Positions 6,908 through 13,575 of a stretch of DNA of 20,433 bases are shown here, one piece after another. The stretch's first letter is position 1, and each line of letters begins with the position of its first letter. Below the pieces are notes generated by a model. The model was not told where the DNA came from and did no database searches. It was given only the letters and a program-made list of their open reading frames with translations. The translations under genes and the position numbers were made by a program. This stretch comes from Ilumatobacteraceae bacterium (lineage in GTDB: Bacteria > Actinomycetota > Acidimicrobiia > Acidimicrobiales > Ilumatobacteraceae): the NCBI GenBank assembly GCA_025463305.1, contig JAOBWK010000106.1:1-20433 (forward strand). The letters run 5' to 3'.

Positions 6908-7726
6908 TCAGACGGGGATCTCGCCGTCGACGGTGCACCGCCGCATCAGCCGGTGCTGGGGGAAGTGGTCGCCGAGGGCGCGGTGGTTGGTGCACCGCTC
7001 GTCCCAGATCGCGACGTCGCCGACCCGCCAGCTCCAACGCATCTGCAGCTTCGACTCGTCGACGCGTCGGCGGAAGTGATCGAGCAGCCACGCGCTCTCG
7101 TCGGCATCCATCCCAACGATGGACTCCATGAAGCTGCCGGCGACGAACAGTGCCTTGCGCCCGGTGACGGGGTGGGTGCGCACCAGCGGATGTTCTGCCC
7201 CGGGGAACGCGACGCGCAGCGCGTCCACGACGTCGGCCGGAGCGCGCTTGCCGAACGCTGCCCAGAACGCCTCGCCCTGGCTGTGCCGCACGCGCAGTCC
7301 ATCCGCGACGGTGCGCATGGCCGGTGAGAGGTGCTCGTAGGCGCCGTACAGATCGACCCACAGGGTGTCGCCGCCGTACTCGGGGATGTCGAGCGCGGCG
7401 AGGATCGCGACCTTCGGCGGCGCATCGATCCACGTGATGTCGGTGTGCCAGGTGTCGGCATCTGGGCCGTTGGTCTCGGTGTCCTCGATGTGGCTGAGCT
7501 CTTCGGTGCCGCCGAAGTGGCGGGCAAGGGGGAACACCGATGGCGTCCCGAACCGCGCCGCGAGCGAGCGGTGACCATCCTCGCTGAGGTGCTGCCCGCG
7601 CAAGAACACGACCTGATGGGCGAGCAGCGCATCGTCCAGCTCCTTGAACTCGTGATCCGTGATGGTCTCGAGCTGCAGTCCTTCGATCTCGGCACCAAGG
7701 GTGCCCGTCAGCCGACGAATCCTCAT
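6908..7726 (-). CDS. TauD/TfdA-family Fe(II)/2-oxoglutarate-dependent dioxygenase
   Basis: 272 residues, normal for the family. The facial triad is H94 and D96 in WHTDITW and H248 in DERCTNHRAL. R263 in HRLMRRCTV corresponds to the 2-oxoglutarate-binding Arg of TauD. Family members couple 2-oxoglutarate decarboxylation to hydroxylation of taurine, alkyl sulfates, aryloxyacetates and similar acids; the substrate here cannot be named. The ATG at 7726 lies 6 nt after TACATT, with no ribosome binding site. It is divergent from the MarR gene across only 37 bp, so MarR control is likely (inference). Confidence 0.9.
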   Translation of the reverse strand: MRIRRLTGTLGAEIEGLQLETITDHEFKELDDALLAHQVVFLRGQHLSEDGHRSLAARFGTPSVFPLARHFGGTEELSHIEDTETNGPDADTWHTDITWIDAPPKVAILAALDIPEYGGDTLWVDLYGAYEHLSPAMRTVADGLRVRHSQGEAFWAAFGKRAPADVVDALRVAFPGAEHPLVRTHPVTGRKALFVAGSFMESIVGMDADESAWLLDHFRRRVDESKLQMRWSWRVGDVAIWDERCTNHRALGDHFPQHRLMRRCTVDGEIPV

Positions 7727-7732
7727 CCGCGC

Positions 7733-7738
7733 AATGTA
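7733..7738 (-). promoter_or_regulatory. -10 box of leaderless promoter for the TauD-type gene
   Basis: Minus strand reads TACATT, 6 nt (gcgcgg), ATG. It shares a 37-bp intergenic region with the MarR promoter. Confidence 0.55.
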
Positions 7739-7742
7739 CTAC

Positions 7743-7764
7743 GCCAGCAAATAATATGCCAGCA
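7743..7764. promoter_or_regulatory. Candidate MarR operator between the TauD-type and MarR genes
   Basis: An imperfect 13-bp palindrome, GCAAATAATATGC (7747-7759), pairs at 5 of 6 positions around its centre. It is overlapped by a direct repeat GCCAGCA at 7743-7749 and 7758-7764. The AT core contains the MarR -10 box, so binding there would shut the regulator's own promoter and probably the divergent one. Inference from position only. Confidence 0.4.
7752..7757 (+). promoter_or_regulatory. -10 box of leaderless promoter for the MarR gene
   Basis: TAATAT, then 6 nt (gccagc), then ATG at 7764. It is the strongest -10 match in the window. Confidence 0.6.
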
Positions 7765-8225
7765 TGGATGTTCTCGAGGATTGGATCACTCGGCTGTCGC
7801 GGATGAACACGGCTGCGATCGAGACGTGCTGCGCTGAGGTCGGCATGACCGCCTCGGAGGTGAGCGTGCTCGGGATGCTGGCCCGAGCCGATGGGGCCCT
7901 CAGCCCGACCCGCCTGCAAACCCTCGTGATCCAGTCCCCGGGCGGCCTCACCAAGACGCTCCGCCGGCTCGAAGATGCCCGGTATGTGCGTCGCCGTGCT
8001 GATGCCAAGGATCGACGGTCACTGCTCGTCGAGCTGACGGCAACCGGGCGTCGGGCCGCGATGCGCGCGACGAGGCTCGTGCATGCGCACTACGCCCAGG
8101 TGCTGGAGGGCATCGACCCAGGGGAGCGGCAGCTGCTCACCGTGCTCCTCCGACGCATCATCGACGGACTCGAGGTGCAGTCGGGTCAACGTACCGCGGC
8201 GGTGGACGCAGTCGTCGCTGGCTGA
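7764..8225 (+). CDS. MarR-family transcriptional regulator
   Basis: A 153-residue winged-helix protein. The HTH covers about residues 35-75 (ASEVSVLGMLARADGALSPT, then LQTLVIQSPGGLTKTLRRLE). The wing follows, with VRRRADAKDRRSLLVELTATGR, the DxRxxxxxLT pattern typical of MarR proteins. N- and C-terminal helices would form the dimer interface. It is divergent from the TauD-type gene and upstream of a DHA2 exporter on the same strand. MarR proteins often control exporters or degradative enzymes in response to phenolic or aromatic ligands, so either neighbour could be the target. A strong hairpin follows its stop codon. Confidence 0.9.
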   Translation: MDVLEDWITRLSRMNTAAIETCCAEVGMTASEVSVLGMLARADGALSPTRLQTLVIQSPGGLTKTLRRLEDARYVRRRADAKDRRSLLVELTATGRRAAMRATRLVHAHYAQVLEGIDPGERQLLTVLLRRIIDGLEVQSGQRTAAVDAVVAG

Positions 8226-8242
8226 GATCGCGTCGAGCACTC

Positions 8243-8274
8243 GCGCAGAGCGCCCACGCGTGGGCGGTCTGCGC
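8243..8274 (+). terminator. Strong GC hairpin after the MarR gene (terminator or operator)
   Basis: It starts 18 nt after the MarR stop. The outer arms GCGCAGA (8243-8249) and TCTGCGC (8268-8274) enclose a perfect 14-bp palindrome GCCCACGCGTGGGC (8252-8265). There is no T-tract, so it would be a non-canonical actinobacterial terminator. Because its core CACGCGTG recurs 41 bp downstream, a protein-binding role is also possible. Confidence 0.5.
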
Positions 8275-8291
8275 GGCCAGGTCGCACCACC

Positions 8292-8307
8292 CGCGCACGC
8301 GTGCGCG
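8292..8307. promoter_or_regulatory. 16-bp perfect palindrome with CACGCGTG core
   Basis: CGCGCACGCGTGCGCG is a perfect palindrome between the MarR and DHA2 genes. It shares the octamer CACGCGTG with the hairpin centred 41 bp upstream. Possible paired operator; no regulator can be assigned. Confidence 0.35.
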
Positions 8308-8386
8308 TACTGCGCGGCGACGCAGCGACAACGCAACCGCCGGCGGGTCATCGGCCGTTCGAATCGAGGGGCCGGAGCGGCGTCAA

Positions 8387-8402
8387 CTAGAATTGGTTCT
8401 AG
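8387..8402. promoter_or_regulatory. KstR-like TetR-type operator overlapping the DHA2 gene promoter
   Basis: A perfect inverted repeat CTAGAA-TTGG-TTCTAG lies 49 bp before the DHA2 start. Its inner 14 bp, TAGAATTGGTTCTA, differs by one base from the TAGAACNNGTTCTA form bound by KstR, the TetR-family repressor of cholesterol catabolism. TAGAAT (8388-8393) fits a -10 box, so a bound repressor would block the promoter. No KstR gene is in the window. Confidence 0.5.
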
Positions 8403-8451
8403 GCACTCCGACCGGGTGTCGATCATCGGAAGACCCGGGGGCGAGCGATCC

Positions 8452-9948
8452 ATGACCGACGCACTGCACGACGATGCGTCGCCGCACGTGCCGGCCGCCC
8501 GTCCCACGGTAGTGCTGGCCGTGCTGTGCTTCTCGCAGCTGCTGCTGGCCATCGACGTCACGATCGTGGCCGTCGCCAACCCGTCGATCGGAGCCGCACT
8601 GGGGTTCGATGATGCGTCGCTGCAGTGGACGATCACGGCGTACGCGCTGACGTTCGGTGGGTTCCTGCTCCTCGGCGGACGGGTGGCCGACCTGTTCGAC
8701 CGGCGGATGCTGTTCGTGGTGGGCATCGGCGGGTTCACGGCAGCGTCCGTGATCGCGGCCGTGGCGCAATCGCCGGTGCAGCTCGTCGCGGCCCGTGCCG
8801 TGCAAGGGCTGTGCGCCGCGGCGATCTCGCCGTGCACCCTGTCGATCCTCGCCTCGACCTTCGCCGAGGGCCCGAGCCGCCGTCGCGCCTACGGGCTCTG
8901 GGCTGCGACGGGCTCGCTCGGCGGTGCGGTCGGGTTCCTGCTCGGCGGGTTGCTCACCTCGGGGTTCGGCTGGCGCTCGATCTTCCTGATCAACGTGCCG
9001 GTCGGCGTGGCGGCCGTGCTCTGCGCGCTGCGCTTCCTGCCCCGCCACTCCGCCACGGTGGAGCGTCAGCCCGTCGACCTCCCGGGTGCGGTCACCGTCA
9101 CCCTCGGCAGCGGGCTGATGATCTTCGGCGTCAGCCAGGCCGAGTCGCACGGCTGGAGCTCGCCGGCGTGCTGGGGCCCGATCGTCGGCGGCGTGCTGCT
9201 CACCGTGGTGTTCCTCGGCATCGAGCGTCGGGCCGCTCATCCGCTCCTGCCGATGCGGATCGTGCGCCGCAAGGGCTCGGTGGCCCTGCTCCCGTTGGTG
9301 ATGATCGCCGTGCTCAGCAACGCCGTCGTCTACCTGACCTCGCTGTTCCTGCAGAACGTGCTCGGCTTCAGCGCCGGCGAATCCGGTGCCGCGGTGCTCG
9401 GACTGCCGGTCGGGTTCGGCATCGGCGTGAACATCAGCGCCTGGCTGGTCGAACGCCTCGGTGTGCGGCGCCAGGCGGTGCTCGGCTTCGGCCTGATCGG
9501 CGTCTCGGCGGCGTGGCTGGCTCGGTCGTCGAACCACGCCTCACTCGCGACGTCGATCATCCCCGGCACGTTCGGCGCAGGGCTCGGGCTCGGCATCACG
9601 CTCGTGGTGCTGATCACCACCGTCACCTCCGGCGTCGATCAGGGTGATCAGGGCATCGTCGCCGGTGTCTACGGGATGTCGCAGCAGCTCGGCGGCGCGG
9701 TCGGCCTCGCCGTGCTGGCGAGCATCGCCGCGTCCGGAGGCATCGCCGGCGTCGCTCGAACCGTGGACCAGCACGGCCACGCCATCCGCCTCGCGTTCGT
9801 CGTCAGCGCCGGGATCGCGGCCGTCACGGTGATCGTCGTTCGGCTCACGCTGCCGCGCACCGTCGACGATCCAGCCGATCCGGCGCTCATCCACGACGCG
9901 GCGATCTCCTCGGCGTTGCCGGGCGAGATCACCATCCTCGAATCGTGA
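8452..9948 (+). CDS. MFS transporter, DHA2 (EmrB/QacA) family drug exporter
   Basis: 498 residues from the ATG at 8452, which gives the usual short hydrophilic N terminus before TM1; longer in-frame starts upstream would run through the operator region. Features are D35 in TM1 (LLAIDVTIVAVA), MFS motif A as GGRVADLFDRR (75-85), and a motif C-like TM5 region ending in GWRSIFLINVPVG, typical of DHA2 proteins. Length and hydrophobicity fit 14 TM segments. It is a proton-driven inner-membrane antiporter probably exporting drugs or hydrophobic metabolites; specificity is unknown. It lies downstream of the MarR gene but behind its own palindromic operator. It converges on the ECF sigma gene with a 30-nt gap. 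Confidence 0.9.
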   Translation: MTDALHDDASPHVPAARPTVVLAVLCFSQLLLAIDVTIVAVANPSIGAALGFDDASLQWTITAYALTFGGFLLLGGRVADLFDRRMLFVVGIGGFTAASVIAAVAQSPVQLVAARAVQGLCAAAISPCTLSILASTFAEGPSRRRAYGLWAATGSLGGAVGFLLGGLLTSGFGWRSIFLINVPVGVAAVLCALRFLPRHSATVERQPVDLPGAVTVTLGSGLMIFGVSQAESHGWSSPACWGPIVGGVLLTVVFLGIERRAAHPLLPMRIVRRKGSVALLPLVMIAVLSNAVVYLTSLFLQNVLGFSAGESGAAVLGLPVGFGIGVNISAWLVERLGVRRQAVLGFGLIGVSAAWLARSSNHASLATSIIPGTFGAGLGLGITLVVLITTVTSGVDQGDQGIVAGVYGMSQQLGGAVGLAVLASIAASGGIAGVARTVDQHGHAIRLAFVVSAGIAAVTVIVVRLTLPRTVDDPADPALIHDAAISSALPGEITILES

Positions 9949-9978
9949 GCCGACCCCGCCCGACCTGACGCGATGCGG

Positions 9979-11265
9979 TCAGTCGCTCTCGGCGCGCTCG
10001 AGGGCATCGCGGGCGCGCTGCTCGGACAGCTGCCGCTCCTGCGCGTTGGCGGCCAGCGACGCCGCGAGCTCGAGCTCCGCGTGCGCCTCTCGGTGCCGGT
10101 CGAGCCGCGTCAGCAGGTCGGCCCGGACGCTGTGCAACAGGTGATAGCCGTCGAGCGTGTGGGTCTCGATCAGCTGGTCGACGAGGTCCAGTCCGGCGGC
10201 GGGGCCAGCCGCCATCGAGAGCGCGACGGCGCGGTTCAGCTCGACGATCGGTGACGGCATCACCGACGCCAGTGCGTCGTACAGGTCGAGCAGGTGCTGC
10301 CAGTCGGTGTCCTCGGCGCGTGCGGCGCGCGCGTGACACGCGGCGATCGCGGCCTGCAGGGTGAACGGGCCGGGCATCGGTGGCGTCGACAGCGCCATTG
10401 CCCGGTCGAGCGACGCGAGGCCGCGGTTGATCAGCAGGCGGTCCCATCGTCGGCGATCCTGATCGAGCAGCAGGACCGGTTCGCCGCCGGGACCGACGCG
10501 GGCGGTCAGCCGCGACGACTGGATCTCGATGAGCGCGACGAGTCCCTGCACCTCCGGCTCGGTCGGTGCCAACGCAGCCAGGAGCCGACCGAGGCGAAGC
10601 GCCTCGCGGCACAGGTCGTGGCGGAACCACTCGTCGCCGGCGGTGGCCGAGTAGCCCTCGTTGAAGATCAGGTAGACGACGTCGAGGACGGAGCCGAGGC
10701 GCTCGGCGCGGTCGTCGCCGGCCGGCACCTCGAACGGGATCCCGGCCGCGGCGATCGTCTTCTTGGCGCGAACGATGCGCTGGGCGATCGTCGACTCGGG
10801 CACGAGGTGGGCGCGGGCGATCTCGGCCGTGGTGAGCCCGCCGAGCAGACGCAGGGTGAGCGCCACCCGTGCGGGCACCGGCAGCACCGGGTGGCAGGCG
10901 ACGAACATCAACCGCAGCCGGTCGTCGGCGATGTGATCGTCGTCCGCCAGCTCGTCGACGGGGTCCGACGAGGCACGACCTCCGTGCTCCGGGTCCCGTC
11001 CGAGCAGCTCCACCTTGCTCGCGAGCGTGCGATCGCGGCGGAACCGATCGACGGCCTTGCGCTTGGCGACGGCCATCAGCCACGCGCCCGGGTTGCGCGG
11101 TGTGCCCTCGCCTGGCCACTGGGCGAGTGCGTCGACGAGCGCGTCCTGGGCGAGCTCCTCGGCCAGCCCGATGTCGCCGACGCGCCGGGTGAGGCCCGCG
11201 ACGAGCCGGGGGAACTCGATCCGGAAGACCGCCTCGATCGCGGCGGTTGGATCAGCGGCCGTCAC
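9979..11265 (-). CDS. ECF42-type RNA polymerase sigma factor with C-terminal TPR-like extension
   Basis: 428 residues, about twice a normal ECF sigma factor. Region 2 spans about residues 10-78 (EELAQDALVDALAQWP, then KRKAVDRFRRD). Region 4 spans about 125-175 (ALTLRLLGGLTTAEIARAHL, then STIAQRIVRAKK). The rest is an alpha-helical extension (DUF6596/TPR-like) with VVYLIFNEGYSAT, DEWFRHDLCREALRL and LLDQDRRRWD, diagnostic of group ECF42. In that group the extension controls sigma activity, no classical anti-sigma factor is present, and DGPF/YCII proteins are encoded alongside, as here. The GTG start at 11265 lies 62 nt after the YCII stop, so the two genes are probably one operon. The inducing signal is unknown. 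Confidence 0.9.
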   Translation of the reverse strand: MTAADPTAAIEAVFRIEFPRLVAGLTRRVGDIGLAEELAQDALVDALAQWPGEGTPRNPGAWLMAVAKRKAVDRFRRDRTLASKVELLGRDPEHGGRASSDPVDELADDDHIADDRLRLMFVACHPVLPVPARVALTLRLLGGLTTAEIARAHLVPESTIAQRIVRAKKTIAAAGIPFEVPAGDDRAERLGSVLDVVYLIFNEGYSATAGDEWFRHDLCREALRLGRLLAALAPTEPEVQGLVALIEIQSSRLTARVGPGGEPVLLLDQDRRRWDRLLINRGLASLDRAMALSTPPMPGPFTLQAAIAACHARAARAEDTDWQHLLDLYDALASVMPSPIVELNRAVALSMAAGPAAGLDLVDQLIETHTLDGYHLLHSVRADLLTRLDRHREAHAELELAASLAANAQERQLSEQRARDALERAESD

Positions 11266-11327
11266 GCCGCTGATTCAACCACTCGCCGCTTCGAGTCGTC
11301 TCCGCGCCGAGCTTCCGGCGCGACCGA

Positions 11328-11672
11328 TCACTCCGGCCCGAACACCGGGCGGATCCGCACCTCGCCCTCGCCGATCACCCCGATGAAGCGCTTCGACCAC
11401 TCGATCGCCTCGTCGAGGTCGCGGCACTCGAGCAGGGCCCAGCCGCCGATCAGCTCCTTGGCCTCGGCGAACGGGCCGTCGACGACCGTGTAGTTGCCGT
11501 CGGTGAGCGAGATCTTGGCGCCCATCGCCGTCGGGGCGATGCCGCCGGTGGCGACGATGACCCCTGCGGTCGTGGCCTCTTCCATGAAGGCGCCCATCTT
11601 CTCGAAGAACTCGGGCGTCGGGGGAGCGACGGGCGCGGACTCGTCGCCGAGGGTGTATCCGAGGAATCTCAT
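11328..11672 (-). CDS. YCII/DGPF-family protein, partner of the ECF42 sigma factor
   Basis: 114 residues starting MRFLGYTLGDE. The family motif DGPF occurs in YTVVDGPFAEAKELIGGWAL, followed by LDEAIEWSKRF and the terminal RIRPVFG. The YCII fold is a ferredoxin-like alpha/beta barrel of unknown, possibly enzymatic, function; DGPF proteins are the conserved targets of ECF42 sigma factors. The ATG at 11672 has GGAG 6 nt upstream. It is the first gene of a YCII-ECF operon with a matching ECF42-type promoter upstream. Confidence 0.9.
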   Translation of the reverse strand: MRFLGYTLGDESAPVAPPTPEFFEKMGAFMEEATTAGVIVATGGIAPTAMGAKISLTDGNYTVVDGPFAEAKELIGGWALLECRDLDEAIEWSKRFIGVIGEGEVRIRPVFGPE

Positions 11673-11727
11673 GATGATCTCCGTTTTCCGTGGTGAGGCG
11701 AGCGCTGTGCTCACCTTCACTGATTGC

Positions 11728-11754
11728 GTCGAACGGGCTCGACCCGGATCGACA
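11728..11754 (-). promoter_or_regulatory. ECF42-type promoter upstream of the YCII gene
   Basis: On the minus strand TGTCGA (11754-11749) is followed by 17 nt and CGAC (11731-11728). As I recall, ECF42 targets in Streptomyces have TGTCGA at -35 and CGA/TC at -10, so this is a full match. It lies about 55 nt before the YCII start, leaving room for a leader with the GGAG site. It implies positive autoregulation of the YCII-sigma operon. Confidence 0.65.
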
Positions 11755-11781
11755 TCGACGGGAGAAATTCCTTCGAGCGGA

Positions 11782-11787
11782 TACCGT
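11782..11787 (+). promoter_or_regulatory. -10 box of leaderless promoter for the EVE-like gene
   Basis: TACCGT, 7 nt, then ATG at 11795. It favours this start over longer in-frame starts upstream, which would run into the ECF42 promoter. Confidence 0.5.
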
Positions 11788-11794
11788 GTGGTCC

Positions 11795-12484
11795 ATGCGG
11801 CGCGTGTGGATGATCCGGGCGGGCGACGAAGCGCAGGCCATCGACTCGATGCGGGCTGCCGGCCAGATCGGGGTCCGCTACGAGACCATCGGCGACGCCC
11901 GCCTCTGGACGCCGGCCGAGATCGACGAGGCCACCAGCGCTGCCGGTCGCGGGTCGGGCCGCGCACTGCTGCGGGCCAACGTGCTGTCGTTCGCCAACCA
12001 CGTGCGCCTGGGCGACCTCGTCGTGTCGCCGAACCCGCGCCGCCACGAGATCTGGCTCGGCGTCGTCGCCGGCGAGTACCAGTACGCGGAGGAGCCCGCT
12101 GTCGAGGGCTACCAGCACACCCATCAGGTCGAGTGGAAGGGCTGGCTCGATCGCGATGCCGTCTGGATCCGCGACCAGCTGAAGACCCTGGACCGTCCGC
12201 TCGTGATGTACGAGCTGCCGGCCCGCGAGTGGTGGTGGCACCAGGTCGACACCCGTGAGCTCGGCTACCAGCCGCGCCCGGTGCGTGCCGAGACGGCCAA
12301 GGCAGCTCGCGCTCCCCGGTCGTCGTCGCCGGCGGCTCCCCGCGGGCCACGCGCCCCACGTCCGTCCACCTCCACGCGCAAGCCGCCGATCGTGATGGTG
12401 CGCTGTGCCGGCACGTGCGGCTTCCAGTGGGCACCGTCGTCGCTGGTCAACGGGCTCTGCGCCGACTGCCGGGCCGACCTCTGA
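11795..12484 (+). CDS. EVE/Mrr-N-like domain protein with C-terminal zinc ribbon
   Basis: 229 residues. Residues 1 to about 145 resemble the EVE/PUA-like N-terminal domain found in Mrr-type restriction proteins: WMIRAGDEAQ, then IGVRYETIGD, then LSFANHVRLGDLVVSP, then a GVVAGEYQY strand and HTHQVEWKGW. Residues about 160-198 are a basic Pro/Arg/Ser/Ala linker. The last 26 residues form a zinc ribbon with C204-x3-C208 and C222-x2-C225. EVE-like domains recognise modified bases in DNA or RNA, and zinc ribbons commonly bind nucleic acid, so a modified-nucleic-acid reader is plausible. No nuclease domain is present. Domain assignment is by motif only. Start chosen from the leaderless promoter. 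Confidence 0.65.
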   Translation: MRRVWMIRAGDEAQAIDSMRAAGQIGVRYETIGDARLWTPAEIDEATSAAGRGSGRALLRANVLSFANHVRLGDLVVSPNPRRHEIWLGVVAGEYQYAEEPAVEGYQHTHQVEWKGWLDRDAVWIRDQLKTLDRPLVMYELPAREWWWHQVDTRELGYQPRPVRAETAKAARAPRSSSPAAPRGPRAPRPSTSTRKPPIVMVRCAGTCGFQWAPSSLVNGLCADCRADL

Positions 12485-12533
12485 GCTGAACCCCGATCGC
12501 AACCGTGCGGGCATCCGGGGTCAAGATGGGGCG

Positions 12534-13493
12534 ATGAGCACGACCGAGGCACACGGGTGGGGATCCACGACGACGACGGACGAGGTCCTCGCCGGCGTCG
12601 ATCTCACCGGGCACACTGCGATCGTCACCGGCGCCTCGTCGGGCATCGGCGCCGAGACGGCACGAGCGCTGGCATCGGTGGGCGCCACCGTCGTGCTCGC
12701 GGTTCGCGACCTCGACGCGGGCGCGCTGGTTGCCGACACGATCCTCGAGCAGCATCCGTCCGCTCGTGCCCAGGTCTCGGCCATGGACCTCACCGACCTG
12801 CGCAGCGTGCGCCGCTTCGCCGACGAGATGCTCGGTGAGTTCGGCGGCATCGCCCTGCTGATCAACAACGCCGGGGTGATGGGCACGCCGTTCCTGCGCA
12901 CCGCCGACGGGTTCGAGATGCAGTTCGGCACCAACCACCTCGGCCACTTCCTGCTGACGAACCTGCTCTGGCCGCTGCTGCGGTCGCCCGGCACGCGCGT
13001 CGTCAACCTCAGCTCCGGCGGCCACGGCCTGTCCGACGTCGTGTGGGACGATCCCAACTACCACGATCACCCCTACGACAAGTGGGAGGCGTACGGCCAG
13101 TCGAAGACGGCCAACATCCTGTTCACGCTAGAGCTCGAGCGTCGCCTGGCATCGACGGGCGGCCACGCCTATGCCGTGCACCCGGGGATGGTCGGCACCA
13201 ACCTCGGCCGATCGTTCGAGCCGGGCGACTTCAAGGCGCTGATGTCGCGCAGCCCGCGCACCGACGGGCCGAAGCCGACCCCGGTGCCGATGAAGTCGAT
13301 CCCGGCGGGCGCTGCCACCACGATCTGGGCCGCGACGGATCCCGGCCTGGCAGCCCACGGCGGCACCTACCTCGAGGACTGCGGCATCGGCGTCCCCAAG
13401 GAGTACGCCCTCGACGCGGCCGCGGCGGCGCGGCTGTGGGCGATGAGCGAGGCCCTCGTCGACCAGGCGTTTCCGGCACCCGATCTCGCGTGA
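12534..13493 (+). CDS. Short-chain dehydrogenase/reductase, retinol dehydrogenase-like
   Basis: 319 residues, long for an SDR. It has the NAD(P)-binding TGASSGIG (32-39), the structural NNAG (111-114), catalytic S160/S161, and Y187 with K191 in YGQSKTANILF. The NHLGHFLLTNLL segment and the long insert before the active-site Tyr are typical of retinol-dehydrogenase/WW-oxidoreductase-like SDRs, which act on alcohols or ketones of lipids and retinoids. The substrate is unknown. The ATG at 12534 was chosen because the N terminus leads directly into the Rossmann fold. It lies 49 nt after the EVE-like gene, possibly co-transcribed. Confidence 0.9.
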   Translation: MSTTEAHGWGSTTTTDEVLAGVDLTGHTAIVTGASSGIGAETARALASVGATVVLAVRDLDAGALVADTILEQHPSARAQVSAMDLTDLRSVRRFADEMLGEFGGIALLINNAGVMGTPFLRTADGFEMQFGTNHLGHFLLTNLLWPLLRSPGTRVVNLSSGGHGLSDVVWDDPNYHDHPYDKWEAYGQSKTANILFTLELERRLASTGGHAYAVHPGMVGTNLGRSFEPGDFKALMSRSPRTDGPKPTPVPMKSIPAGAATTIWAATDPGLAAHGGTYLEDCGIGVPKEYALDAAAAARLWAMSEALVDQAFPAPDLA

Positions 13494-13575
13494 CGCTCCG
13501 ATGTGCCCGGCGCGCCTCGCGCTGACAGGATGGGGCGGGCCGAGCGATGTCGGCCGATGATCGAGGGGACGAGAG

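Noticed and set aside
11690..11794. Longer start for the EVE-like protein at 11690
   Set aside because: The extension would overlap the divergent ECF42 promoter and does not resemble protein sequence; the ATG at 11795 has a leaderless -10 box.
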